Source: Candidatus Saccharibacteria bacterium | GTDB taxonomy: Bacteria; Patescibacteriota; Saccharimonadia; Saccharimonadales; Saccharimonadaceae | Length of the DNA stretch: 33,709 nucleotides | NCBI GenBank assembly: GCA_016789455.1 | Contig: JAEUQU010000001.1 | Location: 1-33,709, forward strand | Direction of reading: 5' to 3' | Notes under the pieces: model-generated | The model's input: only the letters and a program-made list of their open reading frames with translations | Told to the model about the DNA's origin: nothing | The model's database searches: none | Position numbers and translations under genes: made by a program | Shown here: one piece after another, positions 1-7,996 of the stretch | Numbering within the stretch: the stretch's first letter is position 1 | Layout: each line of letters starts with the position of its first letter

Positions 1-1222
1 GGCGAGTGATGCCATTGATATTGAGGACGGAGTGGTCTTTTTCCTGACTTGTTACTCAAACTATGGATACACTTGTTTTGGAACGTCGTCTGCGGCAGTG
101 TCGAAGGTGAGTGATAGTGGGCTTGGGAGTGAGTATCCTCGCTCGGAAGTGGTTTACAGCAATGACCATGATGGTGATGGGTTGCAAATTAGCGATGAAA
201 GTATACAGGGAACAAGCGATCGTTCTAAAGATCACGACGGAGACGGCATAAGCGACCTTCAGGAGTCGGAATCTTTTTCAAACCGACTACAGGCTTACTG
301 CAACACCGCCGTCACCCCTGCCCATTGTGCATATCCAGACCCTCTCAAAAAGGATTTGTATGTAGAAATTGACTCAATGTACGATCAAGATAATGATATC
401 TTAACGCAGCCAACCCCAAATCAGTTGTCGAAAATAGGGCAAGCTTTTGAGGCTCAGGGCATTGAAGCACATTTTGATATAGGAGACTACACAGGAGATG
501 ATGACGATGAAGTTGACCCTACCGTACAAATTGGTAATTATGGTGGTGGCAATTTAGCGCCGTTCTCCGAGCTAGTAGTTGATGCTTCTAACGATTTGGA
601 CGTCCCAGATCTAATCGACTACAAGCGAGGGTCGTCCTCAATCTCTTCTGCTCTATACGAGAATCCACAATTCGATTTCGACAACAGAAGTAAAATATGG
701 AGGTATGTCCTATCCGCAAAAATCATCAATGCACCTACTTCTTCAGATTATACATTAATTTACGGCCAAGCTGCGCCCGGAGACGATGAAGCCTTAATAG
801 CTTTTTCTGCAATCACGGCAAACTCAGTAGATCAAGGAAGTTTCGACAGAAGGTATTCAAGAGTTATTATGCATGAACTTGGGCATACGCTTTGTCTTAG
901 CGACGGGACCATTAGTAGTAGTGGCAATGTAGATTATGATGGCCAATACAATAAGTGCATTTTCAGTAAAATCGATAAAAAATCCGAGGACGCCCCTGTT
1001 GAAGACTATATTAGCATCATGCACTACGCAGTAATGGATGAGATGCTCTACGCTAATGGAATACGGATTGAATATCCTTTACCTATTACGAGCTTCTCAT
1101 TTGGAAACGGCAACAATGGAGACAATGATGACTGGGAGGGCGTGTTGAATGGAATCAAAGATTTTTCGAAAGACAAGAATCACCACTACCCCATCACCAA
1201 CTGTCGTCTTGAATGTTATTAG
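1..1222 (+). CDS. Secreted metzincin-like zinc metalloprotease with calcium-binding repeats (3' part only)
   Basis: The frame is open to the left edge, so the N-terminus, and presumably the signal peptide, lie outside the window; codons run from base 2. Two thrombospondin-type-3-like calcium loops (DHDGDG) sit near bases 164-181 and 230-247. A zinc site HELGHTLCLSD is encoded at 872-904, followed about 40 residues later by a Met-turn-like SIMHY (Met codon 1019-1021). Together these are the signature of metzincin proteases. The usual HExxHxxGxxH is altered: Cys replaces Gly, and Asp stands where the third His ligand would be, as in snapalysin-like enzymes. Family knowledge says such proteins are exported, Zn- and Ca-dependent endopeptidases; the substrate is unknown. 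Base composition is lower in GC than the central region. Two membrane-anchored paralogues follow on the same strand and could be co-transcribed. Confidence 0.75.
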   Translation, partial: ASDAIDIEDGVVFFLTCYSNYGYTCFGTSSAAVSKVSDSGLGSEYPRSEVVYSNDHDGDGLQISDESIQGTSDRSKDHDGDGISDLQESESFSNRLQAYCNTAVTPAHCAYPDPLKKDLYVEIDSMYDQDNDILTQPTPNQLSKIGQAFEAQGIEAHFDIGDYTGDDDDEVDPTVQIGNYGGGNLAPFSELVVDASNDLDVPDLIDYKRGSSSISSALYENPQFDFDNRSKIWRYVLSAKIINAPTSSDYTLIYGQAAPGDDEALIAFSAITANSVDQGSFDRRYSRVIMHELGHTLCLSDGTISSSGNVDYDGQYNKCIFSKIDKKSEDAPVEDYISIMHYAVMDEMLYANGIRIEYPLPITSFSFGNGNNGDNDDWEGVLNGIKDFSKDKNHHYPITNCRLECY

Positions 1223-1254
1223 AAATGAGCCTAGATTTATAGTAAGGTTATGTT

Positions 1255-1974
1255 ATGTTAATAAAAAATAAATTTAAAGTCCTCTTTGCTATAGCCATTC
1301 TTTTTGCAGCATGCCTGGGTCTGTACTTCATATCCTTCAATCAAAACCGTGGCGAAGCATCAACATCACCAACAACACCGCCGTCGCCCGTCGCGAACAA
1401 CGGAGAGAAAAAAGTACCTGGGAAAAAGAACCCTACAAGCATCACTGACAACGACAGGCTTGACGAAGTAAAAACCTCACCGGCACCAGAGGAGTGGACA
1501 CCCTATACAGACTCCGTGCTCGCAACCAATATACCATCAGACTGGAAAGCCGAGGGTGGCCCAACAAGTTCCTCAGTGCGAGACCCAGGAAAATCACTCT
1601 ATACATATAGCGCGACATTCGGCACATCCGACGACAATCGCGAGCGGCCGTGCAGCTTTGCCGTGCAAAGTCTTACCTATCTTCCCTCTATTGAGACGAA
1701 AGAAGGGCTAGATACCGGCGACGACGGCAAATTAACTGACCCGCCCGGCCGCATCTGGACAGATATTATCGAACGCGATCACTTTACGTATAACAGCAGC
1801 AAGGCTGTCCGCTATTACTCTTCCAGTCGCCTTTCCACTCGGACCATCAAGCAGTATGGCATCACTTATTTTGTGGATGGAGGAGAGAAGACATATACGT
1901 TTGGCTGCAAGCTTGATGACGTGGTTACTGCAGAGCTCGCAGATCAACTCTTTACACAGCTGACTATTAATTAG
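1255..1974 (+). CDS. Membrane-anchored extracytoplasmic protein, paralogue family A, copy 1
   Basis: 239 residues: a short basic N-terminus, one membrane segment (about residues 8-27), a Ser/Thr/Pro-rich linker (28-80) and a globular outer domain. The ATG at 1255 follows AGTAAGG at suitable spacing. The outer domain has a P-S-D-W motif, an Asp-rich loop of the form DTGDDGKLTD that looks able to bind calcium, then W-T-D-x(3)-E-x-D-x-F-T-Y, and two cysteines (one near the middle, one near the end) that could form a disulfide. It aligns easily with the products at 2053-2772 and 16401-17087. I do not recognise the family. The P-S-x-W start of the domain recalls PsbP-like or substrate-binding lipoprotein folds, but that is only suggestive. 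It lies 32 bases after the protease gene. Confidence 0.75.
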   Translation: MLIKNKFKVLFAIAILFAACLGLYFISFNQNRGEASTSPTTPPSPVANNGEKKVPGKKNPTSITDNDRLDEVKTSPAPEEWTPYTDSVLATNIPSDWKAEGGPTSSSVRDPGKSLYTYSATFGTSDDNRERPCSFAVQSLTYLPSIETKEGLDTGDDGKLTDPPGRIWTDIIERDHFTYNSSKAVRYYSSSRLSTRTIKQYGITYFVDGGEKTYTFGCKLDDVVTAELADQLFTQLTIN

Positions 1975-2052
1975 TCAGGGTTATGGAGGCGCATACAATC
2001 AAGCGGCCCTATGCATAACAAATGGGTAGGTGGTATACAATAGGATTATAGC

Positions 2053-2772
2053 GTGACTCAAAAAGCACATCCACCTGTCAAAATTACTCTTTTCCTGACA
2101 ATTCCTATCGTAGCGTTGGCCGGGGCTTATTTCTATCTGCATAATAATTCCATAGACACATCAGCACCTAGCGTAGAAATGCAAAGCTCGACAAACCCGA
2201 GTCAAAAATTGAACGGCATATCCGATATGCACGATGAAGTAGTTGATGAGCTTCAGATCGTGACACCCGCTACAAAGCCTTTGGGCTGGAATGAGATGGA
2301 GTCTGTGCATAATAAAGTCGTTCTTGCCCATCCTTCCAACTGGCACGTCAATGGAGGCCCACCCAGTCAAGGCTCCTCGCACACTATCGAGTCGCCTTCT
2401 CTCTACACAGCTTATTTGGGCGCAGATTCTGAGCTTCGAGATAGGCCATGTCGCCTTTCTATTCAAGCTAGCTCCTTAGAAGAAGTTATTCGAGTTACAG
2501 ATGGCCAAGATACGGACGATGATGGCAAAATCACAGATTCGCCAACGCGATTATGGACCGACGTTGTTGAGAAAGACTACTTTACTTACGACAATCACCA
2601 GGCCGTGCGATATGTGTTTGCAAATCGCGTATCGACCAGTCAAGAGAAACGCTATCGCATATTGTATGTAGTAGAAAACCAGGACAAGACGTACTCGTTA
2701 ATTTGCGGCGTAAGAGACGAGCTGCCCGAAAACACAATTGACATGCTGTTTAGACAACTTCGAATTAGCTAG
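2053..2772 (+). CDS. Membrane-anchored extracytoplasmic protein, paralogue family A, copy 2
   Basis: 239 residues, the same length and architecture as the preceding gene: N-terminal membrane anchor (about 10-28), low-complexity linker, then an outer domain with P-S-N-W, the Asp-rich loop DTDDDGKITD, W-T-D-x(3)-E-K-D-Y-F-T-Y, and paired cysteines. GTG is the start, with AGGA at 2042-2045 as ribosome binding site; no ATG lies nearby in frame. The 78-base gap after copy 1 holds no other gene, so this looks like a tandem duplication that has since diverged. Function unknown. Location outside the membrane is inferred from the anchor topology. The gene converges on the VOC gene, with only 33 bases between the stops. 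Confidence 0.75.
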   Translation: MTQKAHPPVKITLFLTIPIVALAGAYFYLHNNSIDTSAPSVEMQSSTNPSQKLNGISDMHDEVVDELQIVTPATKPLGWNEMESVHNKVVLAHPSNWHVNGGPPSQGSSHTIESPSLYTAYLGADSELRDRPCRLSIQASSLEEVIRVTDGQDTDDDGKITDSPTRLWTDVVEKDYFTYDNHQAVRYVFANRVSTSQEKRYRILYVVENQDKTYSLICGVRDELPENTIDMLFRQLRIS

Positions 2773-2805
2773 GATTAAAAAGTAATGGTCAACATCAGGT
2801 AATGC

Positions 2806-3183
2806 CTAGCTCTGCTCAATGATCGAGAGTATATTCCCCGCCGGATCATTAAACCAAGCAATCCGCGGCCCGCTGCCGCTGTAGATCTTGCGTTCGTCGC
2901 AGTTGGCTTCCAGCTCGGGGTAGCTGAGCATATCGACGCCTTTTTCTTTGAGCTCGTCGCAGATCTTTTCGATGTCGTCGACCGGGAAGTTCAGTACGGT
3001 GTGGCTGGCCGGTTGGTGGTCCGGCTTGGTGTAGAGAAAAACGTTGTTGCCGCCCGGAAAGTGCAGGTGCAGCTGGCCGTAGCCGGCAAAGTAGTTGATG
3101 CCGAGGGTGTGGCCGTAAAACTCCTTGGCTTTGTCTATGTCATCGACCGAGAAACTGCTGAAGGCTTTGGTGTGCCTGAACAC
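2806..3183 (-). CDS. VOC-superfamily (glyoxalase/dioxygenase fold) protein
   Basis: 125 residues, the usual size of a single-subunit vicinal-oxygen-chelate protein with two beta-alpha-beta-beta-beta modules. Module 1 starts F-S-V-D-D-I-D-K-A-K-E-F-Y and module 2 has the second V-D-D-I, ending in W-F-N-D-P-A-G-N-I-L. Both are hallmark positions of the glyoxalase/bleomycin-resistance/dioxygenase superfamily. Members bind a divalent metal and act as glyoxalases, dioxygenases, isomerases or drug-binding proteins; the reaction here cannot be assigned. The start is GTG at 3183, preceded by AAGGAGG at ideal spacing. A TATAAT lies upstream on the same strand (3255-3260) without a clear -35. Cytoplasmic, probably monocistronic. 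Confidence 0.85.
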   Translation of the reverse strand: MFRHTKAFSSFSVDDIDKAKEFYGHTLGINYFAGYGQLHLHFPGGNNVFLYTKPDHQPASHTVLNFPVDDIEKICDELKEKGVDMLSYPELEANCDERKIYSGSGPRIAWFNDPAGNILSIIEQS

Positions 3184-3284
3184 GGGTCCTCCTTGTCTCC
3201 ACCTTATGGTTACGGTGCGGCGCGGTGGTGGTGGAACATGGTGCGCCTACCCCTATTATAAGGCAGCCGCGGCGGTGCGCGCTG

Positions 3285-3926
3285 TTAAAGATCTTCCGGT
3301 TTTGGGATGGCGATGACGCACTGCGTATTGCCGGACACATTGTCGGTGGCACCGGCGGCCGCGGTGACGACAGTGTTCAAGCCGCCCGTCAGGCGATTGC
3401 CAAGGCCACAAGGCATGCTAAGACCCTCCAGATAATAGACCAGGGCGATGCGTCCGGCCTCGCCGTTGATGGTCATGCCGCGGTGGACGACTCCGGTGTA
3501 GGTGATGCCGTTGGTGCCGACGACCGGCTCGGCGGGATAATCTGGCAGGGTTGGTGAAATCTTTTTCAGCTCGGTGTTCAGGATGTAATCGATATTCTTG
3601 AGGTTATTGCTGGCAAAGCAGTTGGGCCAGCCGTCGCCATCGCCGTCAACGTAGTTGTAGCCCAGGCAGCTGGTCTGGGTGGCGCCATGCGGCCGGGGAT
3701 ATTGGCTGTAGGCCTGCATATAGGCCAGTGTGATCTTGTAGTATTCTTTGGCAGCCGTGACGCGGGAGGCGTTGCGGGAGTTCTTTTGGGCGTTGGTAAA
3801 CGACGACATGGCTACTACCGCCAGGATGCCGATGACGACGATGCCGATCAGCAGTTCGACGATGGTAAAGCCGGCCGGCCGTCTGGTCTTTTTTGACCCA
3901 AGAAAAGTGCTGTAGCGGTGACGCAT
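3285..3926 (-). CDS. Type IV prepilin-like protein
   Basis: 213 residues. A basic leader ends in Gly19 and is followed by the class III prepilin motif F-T-I-V-E-L-L, with the conserved Glu at +5 (residue 24) and a hydrophobic helix to about residue 42. Prepilin peptidase would cut after Gly19 and methylate Phe20. The outer domain carries a D-G-D-G-D-G-W-P-N-C loop that could bind calcium, and several cysteines. SD-like GAGG lies five bases before the ATG. It would be a pilus or pseudopilus subunit made by the type IV pilus machinery, which is encoded elsewhere. It is one of three prepilins in this window, all of which share almost the same N-terminal helix but unrelated outer domains. Confidence 0.88.
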   Translation of the reverse strand: MRHRYSTFLGSKKTRRPAGFTIVELLIGIVVIGILAVVAMSSFTNAQKNSRNASRVTAAKEYYKITLAYMQAYSQYPRPHGATQTSCLGYNYVDGDGDGWPNCFASNNLKNIDYILNTELKKISPTLPDYPAEPVVGTNGITYTGVVHRGMTINGEAGRIALVYYLEGLSMPCGLGNRLTGGLNTVVTAAAGATDNVSGNTQCVIAIPKPEDL

Positions 3927-3973
3927 AGTACCTCAAGTGTAGCACAAGCATAAGCGTTCAAGTATCCAATTGC

Positions 3974-4432
3974 TCAGCGCTTGACGAGCAGCGGACGCAC
4001 CAACGGCCATGCCTGCCACACTGCCGCCAGCCCGGCCAGCACCACCAACGGCCATGCTGCCAGGTGCAGGTAGATGGCCACCATGAAAAGGTTCGCCTCT
4101 AGACAGCCCGCCGTACCGCCCAGCAGGCTTTGACAGGTGGTGCCCACCTGCTGGTCGATCCAACCCAGCAGCACCCAGGCGGTTGCGCCGGCAAAGACGC
4201 CGCCGACAATCCATAGCACCACCTTGAAAAACCCGCGCAGCGGCTTGCGCAGCGCCACCGAAAGGACGAGCATAAGGGTCAGCAGGCTGATGGACGCGGC
4301 CACCCGCGCCAGATCCGGCGAGACAGCCCAGACCTGCCAGACATAAAAGGCCGAGATAGCCACGTATGGCACACAGAGCAGCCAGCGGCCCAGTTGCCTG
4401 CCGGTGACGGGGGCGTGGGTGTTATTGGTCAT
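3974..4432 (-). CDS. Four-helix membrane protein coupled to the cupin gene
   Basis: 152 residues from the ATG at 4430-4432. A longer reading frame reaches 4615, but its upstream part is the antiframe of the cupin gene, has no hydrophobic segments and is Arg/Ser/Pro-rich. The chosen ATG overlaps the last 11 bases of the cupin gene and has GAAGG just upstream, so translational coupling is likely. Four membrane segments are visible (about 14-34, 41-61, 69-92, 113-140), with two cysteines in the loop before the last helix. No known family recognised. The coupling suggests a shared role with the cupin protein. Confidence 0.75.
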   Translation of the reverse strand: MTNNTHAPVTGRQLGRWLLCVPYVAISAFYVWQVWAVSPDLARVAASISLLTLMLVLSVALRKPLRGFFKVVLWIVGGVFAGATAWVLLGWIDQQVGTTCQSLLGGTAGCLEANLFMVAIYLHLAAWPLVVLAGLAAVWQAWPLVRPLLVKR

Positions 4433-4850
4433 GGCCTTCGGCCGCCTGTGCCTCAGCCGCGGTAGCATGCACGGTGCCGAAGGGATGCTCGCCCGGCGCG
4501 TAGATGGAGTAGAGCTTGAGCGGCTCGTCGCCCTCGTTGATGATATTGTGCCAGGTGCCGGCGGGCACCAGGATGGCGAAGTCGACGCCGGCGTCCGCCT
4601 GTAGCGGCAGATCATCCTTGGCCGGACCCATGACCACCGTGGCGCTGCCGCTTTCGATGCGCAGGAACTGGTCGTGATCGTCGTGAACCTCCAATCCGAC
4701 TTCCCCGCCCGGCTCGATGCTCATCAGGGTCATCTGCAGGTATGCGCCGGTCCAGACGGCGGTGCGGAAGGTCTGGTTGTTGGTGGTCAGGGCCTCGATG
4801 TCGGCGACGAACGGTTGGCCGCCGTGGTCGGTAGTTTCTTGGGAATGCAT
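4422..4850 (-). CDS. Cupin-domain protein
   Basis: 142 residues, a single small beta-barrel cupin. Motif 1 is seen as H-D-D-H-D-Q-F-L-R-I-E-S-G and motif 2 as P-A-G-T-W-H-N-I-I-N, giving the three His and one Glu expected to hold a metal ion (Mn, Fe, Ni or Zn). Single-domain cupins include small-molecule binding proteins, isomerases and dioxygenases, so no reaction can be assigned. AAGGAG precedes the ATG by eight bases, and a TATACT -10-like box lies at 4872-4877 on the same strand. It heads a two-gene unit with the membrane protein and is divergent from the C39-like gene, with 87 bases between the starts. Confidence 0.87.
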   Translation of the reverse strand: MHSQETTDHGGQPFVADIEALTTNNQTFRTAVWTGAYLQMTLMSIEPGGEVGLEVHDDHDQFLRIESGSATVVMGPAKDDLPLQADAGVDFAILVPAGTWHNIINEGDEPLKLYSIYAPGEHPFGTVHATAAEAQAAEGHDQ

Positions 4851-4937
4851 AGGGGTTTCTCCTTTTACTTTAGTATAGCAGCCGTGCTACCATCATAAAT
4901 AAGCGAATACTAACACTGTAAAACGCGTACAAATATC

Positions 4938-5627
4938 ATGACGACACTTTTGCCACCCCATGCTTTGGTGCGGCCTGTGCCTTTTATTTCAAACGCCCCG
5001 GACGACCTGCACTGCCTGCAGGCCGCCTACGGCATGATCCGGCAGTTCTTTGAACCGGAGTGGCAGTTTGATCTGGAGGAATGGTCGCAGCTGACCGGTT
5101 TTGAGCCGGGCCACGGTTCCTGCAGTTCCGTGGGCCTGCTTTGGTTTCATAACAACGGGTACGACGTGCAGCACATCACCAAATACGATTACCGCCGCTT
5201 TGTGGCCGAGGGCAACGATTACCAGTACGAAGCCATCGGCCGTGAAGCGGCGGATTGGGAAGCCGAGCACTTCAATATGGACCTGGAGCGGGAACGCGCC
5301 GCCCGCATGGTCGCCACCGGCATGTGGCAGCACCGTGCTCCCGGCTTTGAGGATATCAAACTATACCTGGAACGCGGCTATATAATGAAATGCCTGGTGA
5401 ATCTTAATGAACTGAATGACAAACCGGGCTATTTAGGGCATGCTGTCGTCGTCATCGGATACTCCGAGGACACGTTGATCATCCACGACCCCGGCCTGCC
5501 GCCACGCCCCAGCCGCATGGTCTCGTTTGATAAGTTTTTGGCTGCCTGGGCCGATCCTAACGCCAACATGGAGAAGCTGGACGCCATCAAGCTGAAGACG
5601 GCGGATGAGGCGCCGCATAGCCTGTAG
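4938..5627 (+). CDS. C39-like (papain-fold) peptidase-family protein
   Basis: 229 residues. A catalytic-type cysteine occurs in D-D-L-H-C-L-Q-A-A (Cys26) and is followed by the helix Y-G-M-I. Late in the protein, G-H-A-V-V-V-I-G-Y (His168) and H-D-P-G (Asp184) complete a Cys-His-Asp triad of the peptidase C39-like family. C39 domains cleave double-glycine leaders of bacteriocins or peptides, and stand-alone versions are often cytoplasmic peptidases of unknown substrate. No signal peptide or membrane segment is seen, so a cytoplasmic place is likely. The ATG at 4938 has no clear Shine-Dalgarno sequence; the transcript may have a very short leader. It converges on the TPM gene with 16 bases between stops. 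Confidence 0.8.
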   Translation: MTTLLPPHALVRPVPFISNAPDDLHCLQAAYGMIRQFFEPEWQFDLEEWSQLTGFEPGHGSCSSVGLLWFHNNGYDVQHITKYDYRRFVAEGNDYQYEAIGREAADWEAEHFNMDLERERAARMVATGMWQHRAPGFEDIKLYLERGYIMKCLVNLNELNDKPGYLGHAVVVIGYSEDTLIIHDPGLPPRPSRMVSFDKFLAAWADPNANMEKLDAIKLKTADEAPHSL

Positions 5628-5643
5628 CCTAGGCAAACGGTCA

Positions 5644-6594
5644 CTACCAGTCGCCGCCCGCGCCGCCGCCACCAAAGCCGCCGCCACCGAACCCGCCAAA
5701 CCCTCCGCCGCCGCTGCCACCGCCACCCATGCCGCCGCCAAAAGTGGTGCCGCCCGCCCACCAGCTGGGCGAATCGCCGTGGGAGACGCGCCGTTGGTAG
5801 TTACTGGAGACGGCTTTATCAAACAGCAGCCCCAGGATGGTCAGGCCGATGATGCTTAGTATGCCGGTGAATAAGAAGCCGAACAGCAACCCCAGCACCA
5901 CGCCGCTGACGCCACCGATGACACCACCCGCCCACCAGCTCTTGCTGCGTGCCAGTATGGAGCCCAGCCACGAGGGGATAAAGAACAATGCTACAAAGAA
6001 CAGTTCCAGCGGAAAGCCGCCGCCGGATTCCTCCTGGACCGGGTCAGACTTGAGGTTCGGGTCAACCTCGTTATGGATGGCCGTGGTGATGCCGGTCAGG
6101 CCGGACTGGATGCCTTCGTAGTAGCGGCCCTCCCGGAACTCCGGGCGGATGCGATCGCGGATGATGCGGCCGGCGCGGGCGTCGGTCAGGGCGCCCTCCA
6201 GGCCGTAGCCCACCTGGATCTGCATGCGCCGGTCGTCTTTGGCGATGAAGAACAGTACGCCGTTGTTGCTCTGCTTGGAGCCGATGCCCCACTGCCGCGC
6301 CACCTTGAGCGAATAATCAAAGGCGTCCTCGCCCTCCAGGCTGCGCACCATCAGCACACCGATCTGGTTGCCTGAATGCTGGCGCTCGCCAGCGATGGTG
6401 GCGGCCAGGCTTTTGATTTGCTCTGGGGTCAGAGTGCCAGTCTGGTCGACGATTGGTACGTCGGTGGGCTTGGGCGGCACGGCGAGCGCGGCGGCGCCTG
6501 GCGCAAAGGCTAGCTGCAAGCCCAGCCACGCCAGCACGGCTATCACAAAGGCTGGCACAACCGCGCCCTTACGTCCCAAAAGCAAAGGCCGCAC
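5644..6594 (-). CDS. TPM-domain membrane protein (YgcG family)
   Basis: 316 residues from the preferred GTG at 6594; AGGGAGG ends five bases before it and overlaps the LemA stop. A TTG at 6615 would add seven residues but has no good binding site. Layout: N-terminal signal or anchor, then a TPM domain (about 40-170) starting V-D-Q-T-G-T-L and containing G-I-G-S-K-Q-S-N-N-G-V-L, two or three membrane helices (about 195-255), and a C-terminal tail that is nearly all glycine with Phe/Ser, ending A-G-G-D-W. This is the classic architecture of YgcG-type proteins, which occur next to LemA genes, as here. TPM domains have been linked to phosphatase or chaperone-like roles in the envelope; the exact job is unknown. 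Confidence 0.9.
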   Translation of the reverse strand: MRPLLLGRKGAVVPAFVIAVLAWLGLQLAFAPGAAALAVPPKPTDVPIVDQTGTLTPEQIKSLAATIAGERQHSGNQIGVLMVRSLEGEDAFDYSLKVARQWGIGSKQSNNGVLFFIAKDDRRMQIQVGYGLEGALTDARAGRIIRDRIRPEFREGRYYEGIQSGLTGITTAIHNEVDPNLKSDPVQEESGGGFPLELFFVALFFIPSWLGSILARSKSWWAGGVIGGVSGVVLGLLFGFLFTGILSIIGLTILGLLFDKAVSSNYQRRVSHGDSPSWWAGGTTFGGGMGGGGSGGGGFGGFGGGGFGGGGAGGDW

Positions 6595-6604
6595 CACAGC
6601 CTCC

Positions 6605-7201
6605 CTACTCGCCAAAGTTTACGGTCGGAGCGTCCTCGGCACCGGCATCGGCCTGGAAGAACGGGAAGGTGCGGAAGCCAAAGAGTCCGGCGGTGATGTT
6701 GGTGGGAAATTGCTGGACGCGGGCGTTGTAGGCGCTGGCGGTGTCGTTAAAGTCTTTGCGGGCGACGGTGATGCGGTTCTCGGTCCCCTCCAGCTGCACC
6801 TGCAAGTCGCGGAAGGCTTCGGTGGCGCGCAGCTCCGGATAGGCTTCGGTCACTGCCAGCAGCCGGCCAAGCGCCTGGCTCAGCTCGCCCTGGGCCTGTT
6901 GGTACTGCTGCAGCTGCTCGGGGGTCGCCTTGCTGGGGTCGATGTTGATGCGCGTGGCATCGGCACGGGCCTCGGTCACCTGCGTCAGGGTGTCCTGCTC
7001 AAAGTTGGCTGCGCCCTTGACGGTATTGACCAGGTTGGGAATAAGGTCGGCGCGGCGCTGGTACTGCGTCTCTACGTTTGCCAGCGACTGTTCCACGCCG
7101 GTGCGCTGTGCCACCAGGCTGTTATAGCCCCCGATGACGGAAAGGGCAATCAGCAGCAACACGCCGCCGATAATACCTGGGATAAGCCATTTTGATTTCA
7201 T
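6605..7201 (-). CDS. LemA family protein
   Basis: 198 residues: one N-terminal membrane helix (about 6-26), then a long helical bundle with the family hallmarks Y-N-S-L-V, R-R-A-D-L-I-P-N-L-V and A-Y-P-E-L-R-A. An excellent AAGGAGG stands before the ATG. A TATAAT at 7252-7257 gives a plausible -10, but no good -35 is seen. The gene precedes the TPM gene by ten bases, so the two form an operon; the LemA-TPM pairing is widespread in bacteria. LemA proteins are membrane-anchored with the coiled bundle exposed; their molecular role is still unclear. Confidence 0.93.
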   Translation of the reverse strand: MKSKWLIPGIIGGVLLLIALSVIGGYNSLVAQRTGVEQSLANVETQYQRRADLIPNLVNTVKGAANFEQDTLTQVTEARADATRINIDPSKATPEQLQQYQQAQGELSQALGRLLAVTEAYPELRATEAFRDLQVQLEGTENRITVARKDFNDTASAYNARVQQFPTNITAGLFGFRTFPFFQADAGAEDAPTVNFGE

Positions 7202-7290
7202 ATCTTCCTCCTTCTGGTTGGTCTGAATACTCTGCCGCTTCTGTTGTCTTAATTATACACCTTTTCCAAGCGCCAGGCGGGCTGCGCAGC

Positions 7291-7908
7291 CTAATGTCTA
7301 CGCCGCGCCCGCCGCCTGCGCCACAGCCGTACGAAATACACGATGATGCCGATGACGATCAGCCCCACGATGACATTGGAAAAGGCACCGATAAAGTGCG
7401 CCACCTGCTCATACTTGTCGCCAAGCACATACCCCAATACGCCCAGCAGCGTCGTCCAGATAGCCACGCCAAACAGCGTGAACGCCATAAAGATACCCAG
7501 GTTCATCTCGCGGATGCCAGCCGGCAAGGATACCACCGAGCGGATGCCTGGCAGCAGCCGGCCAAAGAACACCGCTGCCCGGTTGTGCTTGTCAAAGACT
7601 TTCTCGCCCTTGTGGACCGACTCAATCGTCAATCCCGCCCAGCTGCCATAGCGCCGGATGAAGCGGTATATCGCTGCGTCCGGCAGCAGCCGGCCAATAC
7701 CGTACAAGGCCGTGGCACCCAGCAGCGACCCGGTCGTGCCCGCCACGATCACCCCCGTCAGCGACATGCCACCCCGGGCAGCCGTGAAGCCGGCAAACGG
7801 CATAATCACCTCTGATGGAATAACCGGGATGACCATTTCTAAAAACATCAGCAAAGCAATGCCAGCATAGCCAAGCGTATCGATGATGCCGGTGATAAGG
7901 TCGCTCAT
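7291..7908 (-). CDS. DedA/VTT-family membrane protein
   Basis: 205 residues with several membrane helices. It shows the DedA signatures: E-M-V-I-P-V-I-P-S-E near the N-terminus, and F-F-G-R-L-L-P-G-I-R with the essential Arg residues near residue 115, followed by P-A-G. The C-terminus is strongly basic. Family knowledge: DedA proteins are inner-membrane half-transporter-like proteins tied to membrane homeostasis and undecaprenyl-phosphate or phospholipid flipping. AGAAGG lies directly before the ATG at 7908, and a TATAGT box at 7917-7922 lies only eight bases upstream, so the mRNA may be nearly leaderless. Monocistronic by position. Confidence 0.9.
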   Translation of the reverse strand: MSDLITGIIDTLGYAGIALLMFLEMVIPVIPSEVIMPFAGFTAARGGMSLTGVIVAGTTGSLLGATALYGIGRLLPDAAIYRFIRRYGSWAGLTIESVHKGEKVFDKHNRAAVFFGRLLPGIRSVVSLPAGIREMNLGIFMAFTLFGVAIWTTLLGVLGYVLGDKYEQVAHFIGAFSNVIVGLIVIGIIVYFVRLWRRRRARRRH

Positions 7909-7996
7909 TACCTTCTACTATAATCATCAGGCTGAGAGACTGCTGTGAACTATTTCACTGGCGCCGCAGTATGTGCTGTTTTCTGCCTGCCGCCAA

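Noticed and set aside
2767-2811. AGCTAGG / CCTAGCT inverted repeat between convergent genes
   Set aside because: Seven base pairs with a 31-base loop and no T tract; it merely includes the two stop codons.
4433-4615. N-terminal extension of the membrane-protein frame across the cupin gene
   Set aside because: The extra residues are the antiframe of the cupin gene, biased in Arg/Ser/Pro, and an ATG with a good binding site lies at 4432.
6368-7195. Long + strand frame opposite the TPM and LemA genes
   Set aside because: It is a shadow of two well-recognised minus-strand families in GC-rich sequence; Gly/Val-rich with no domain.
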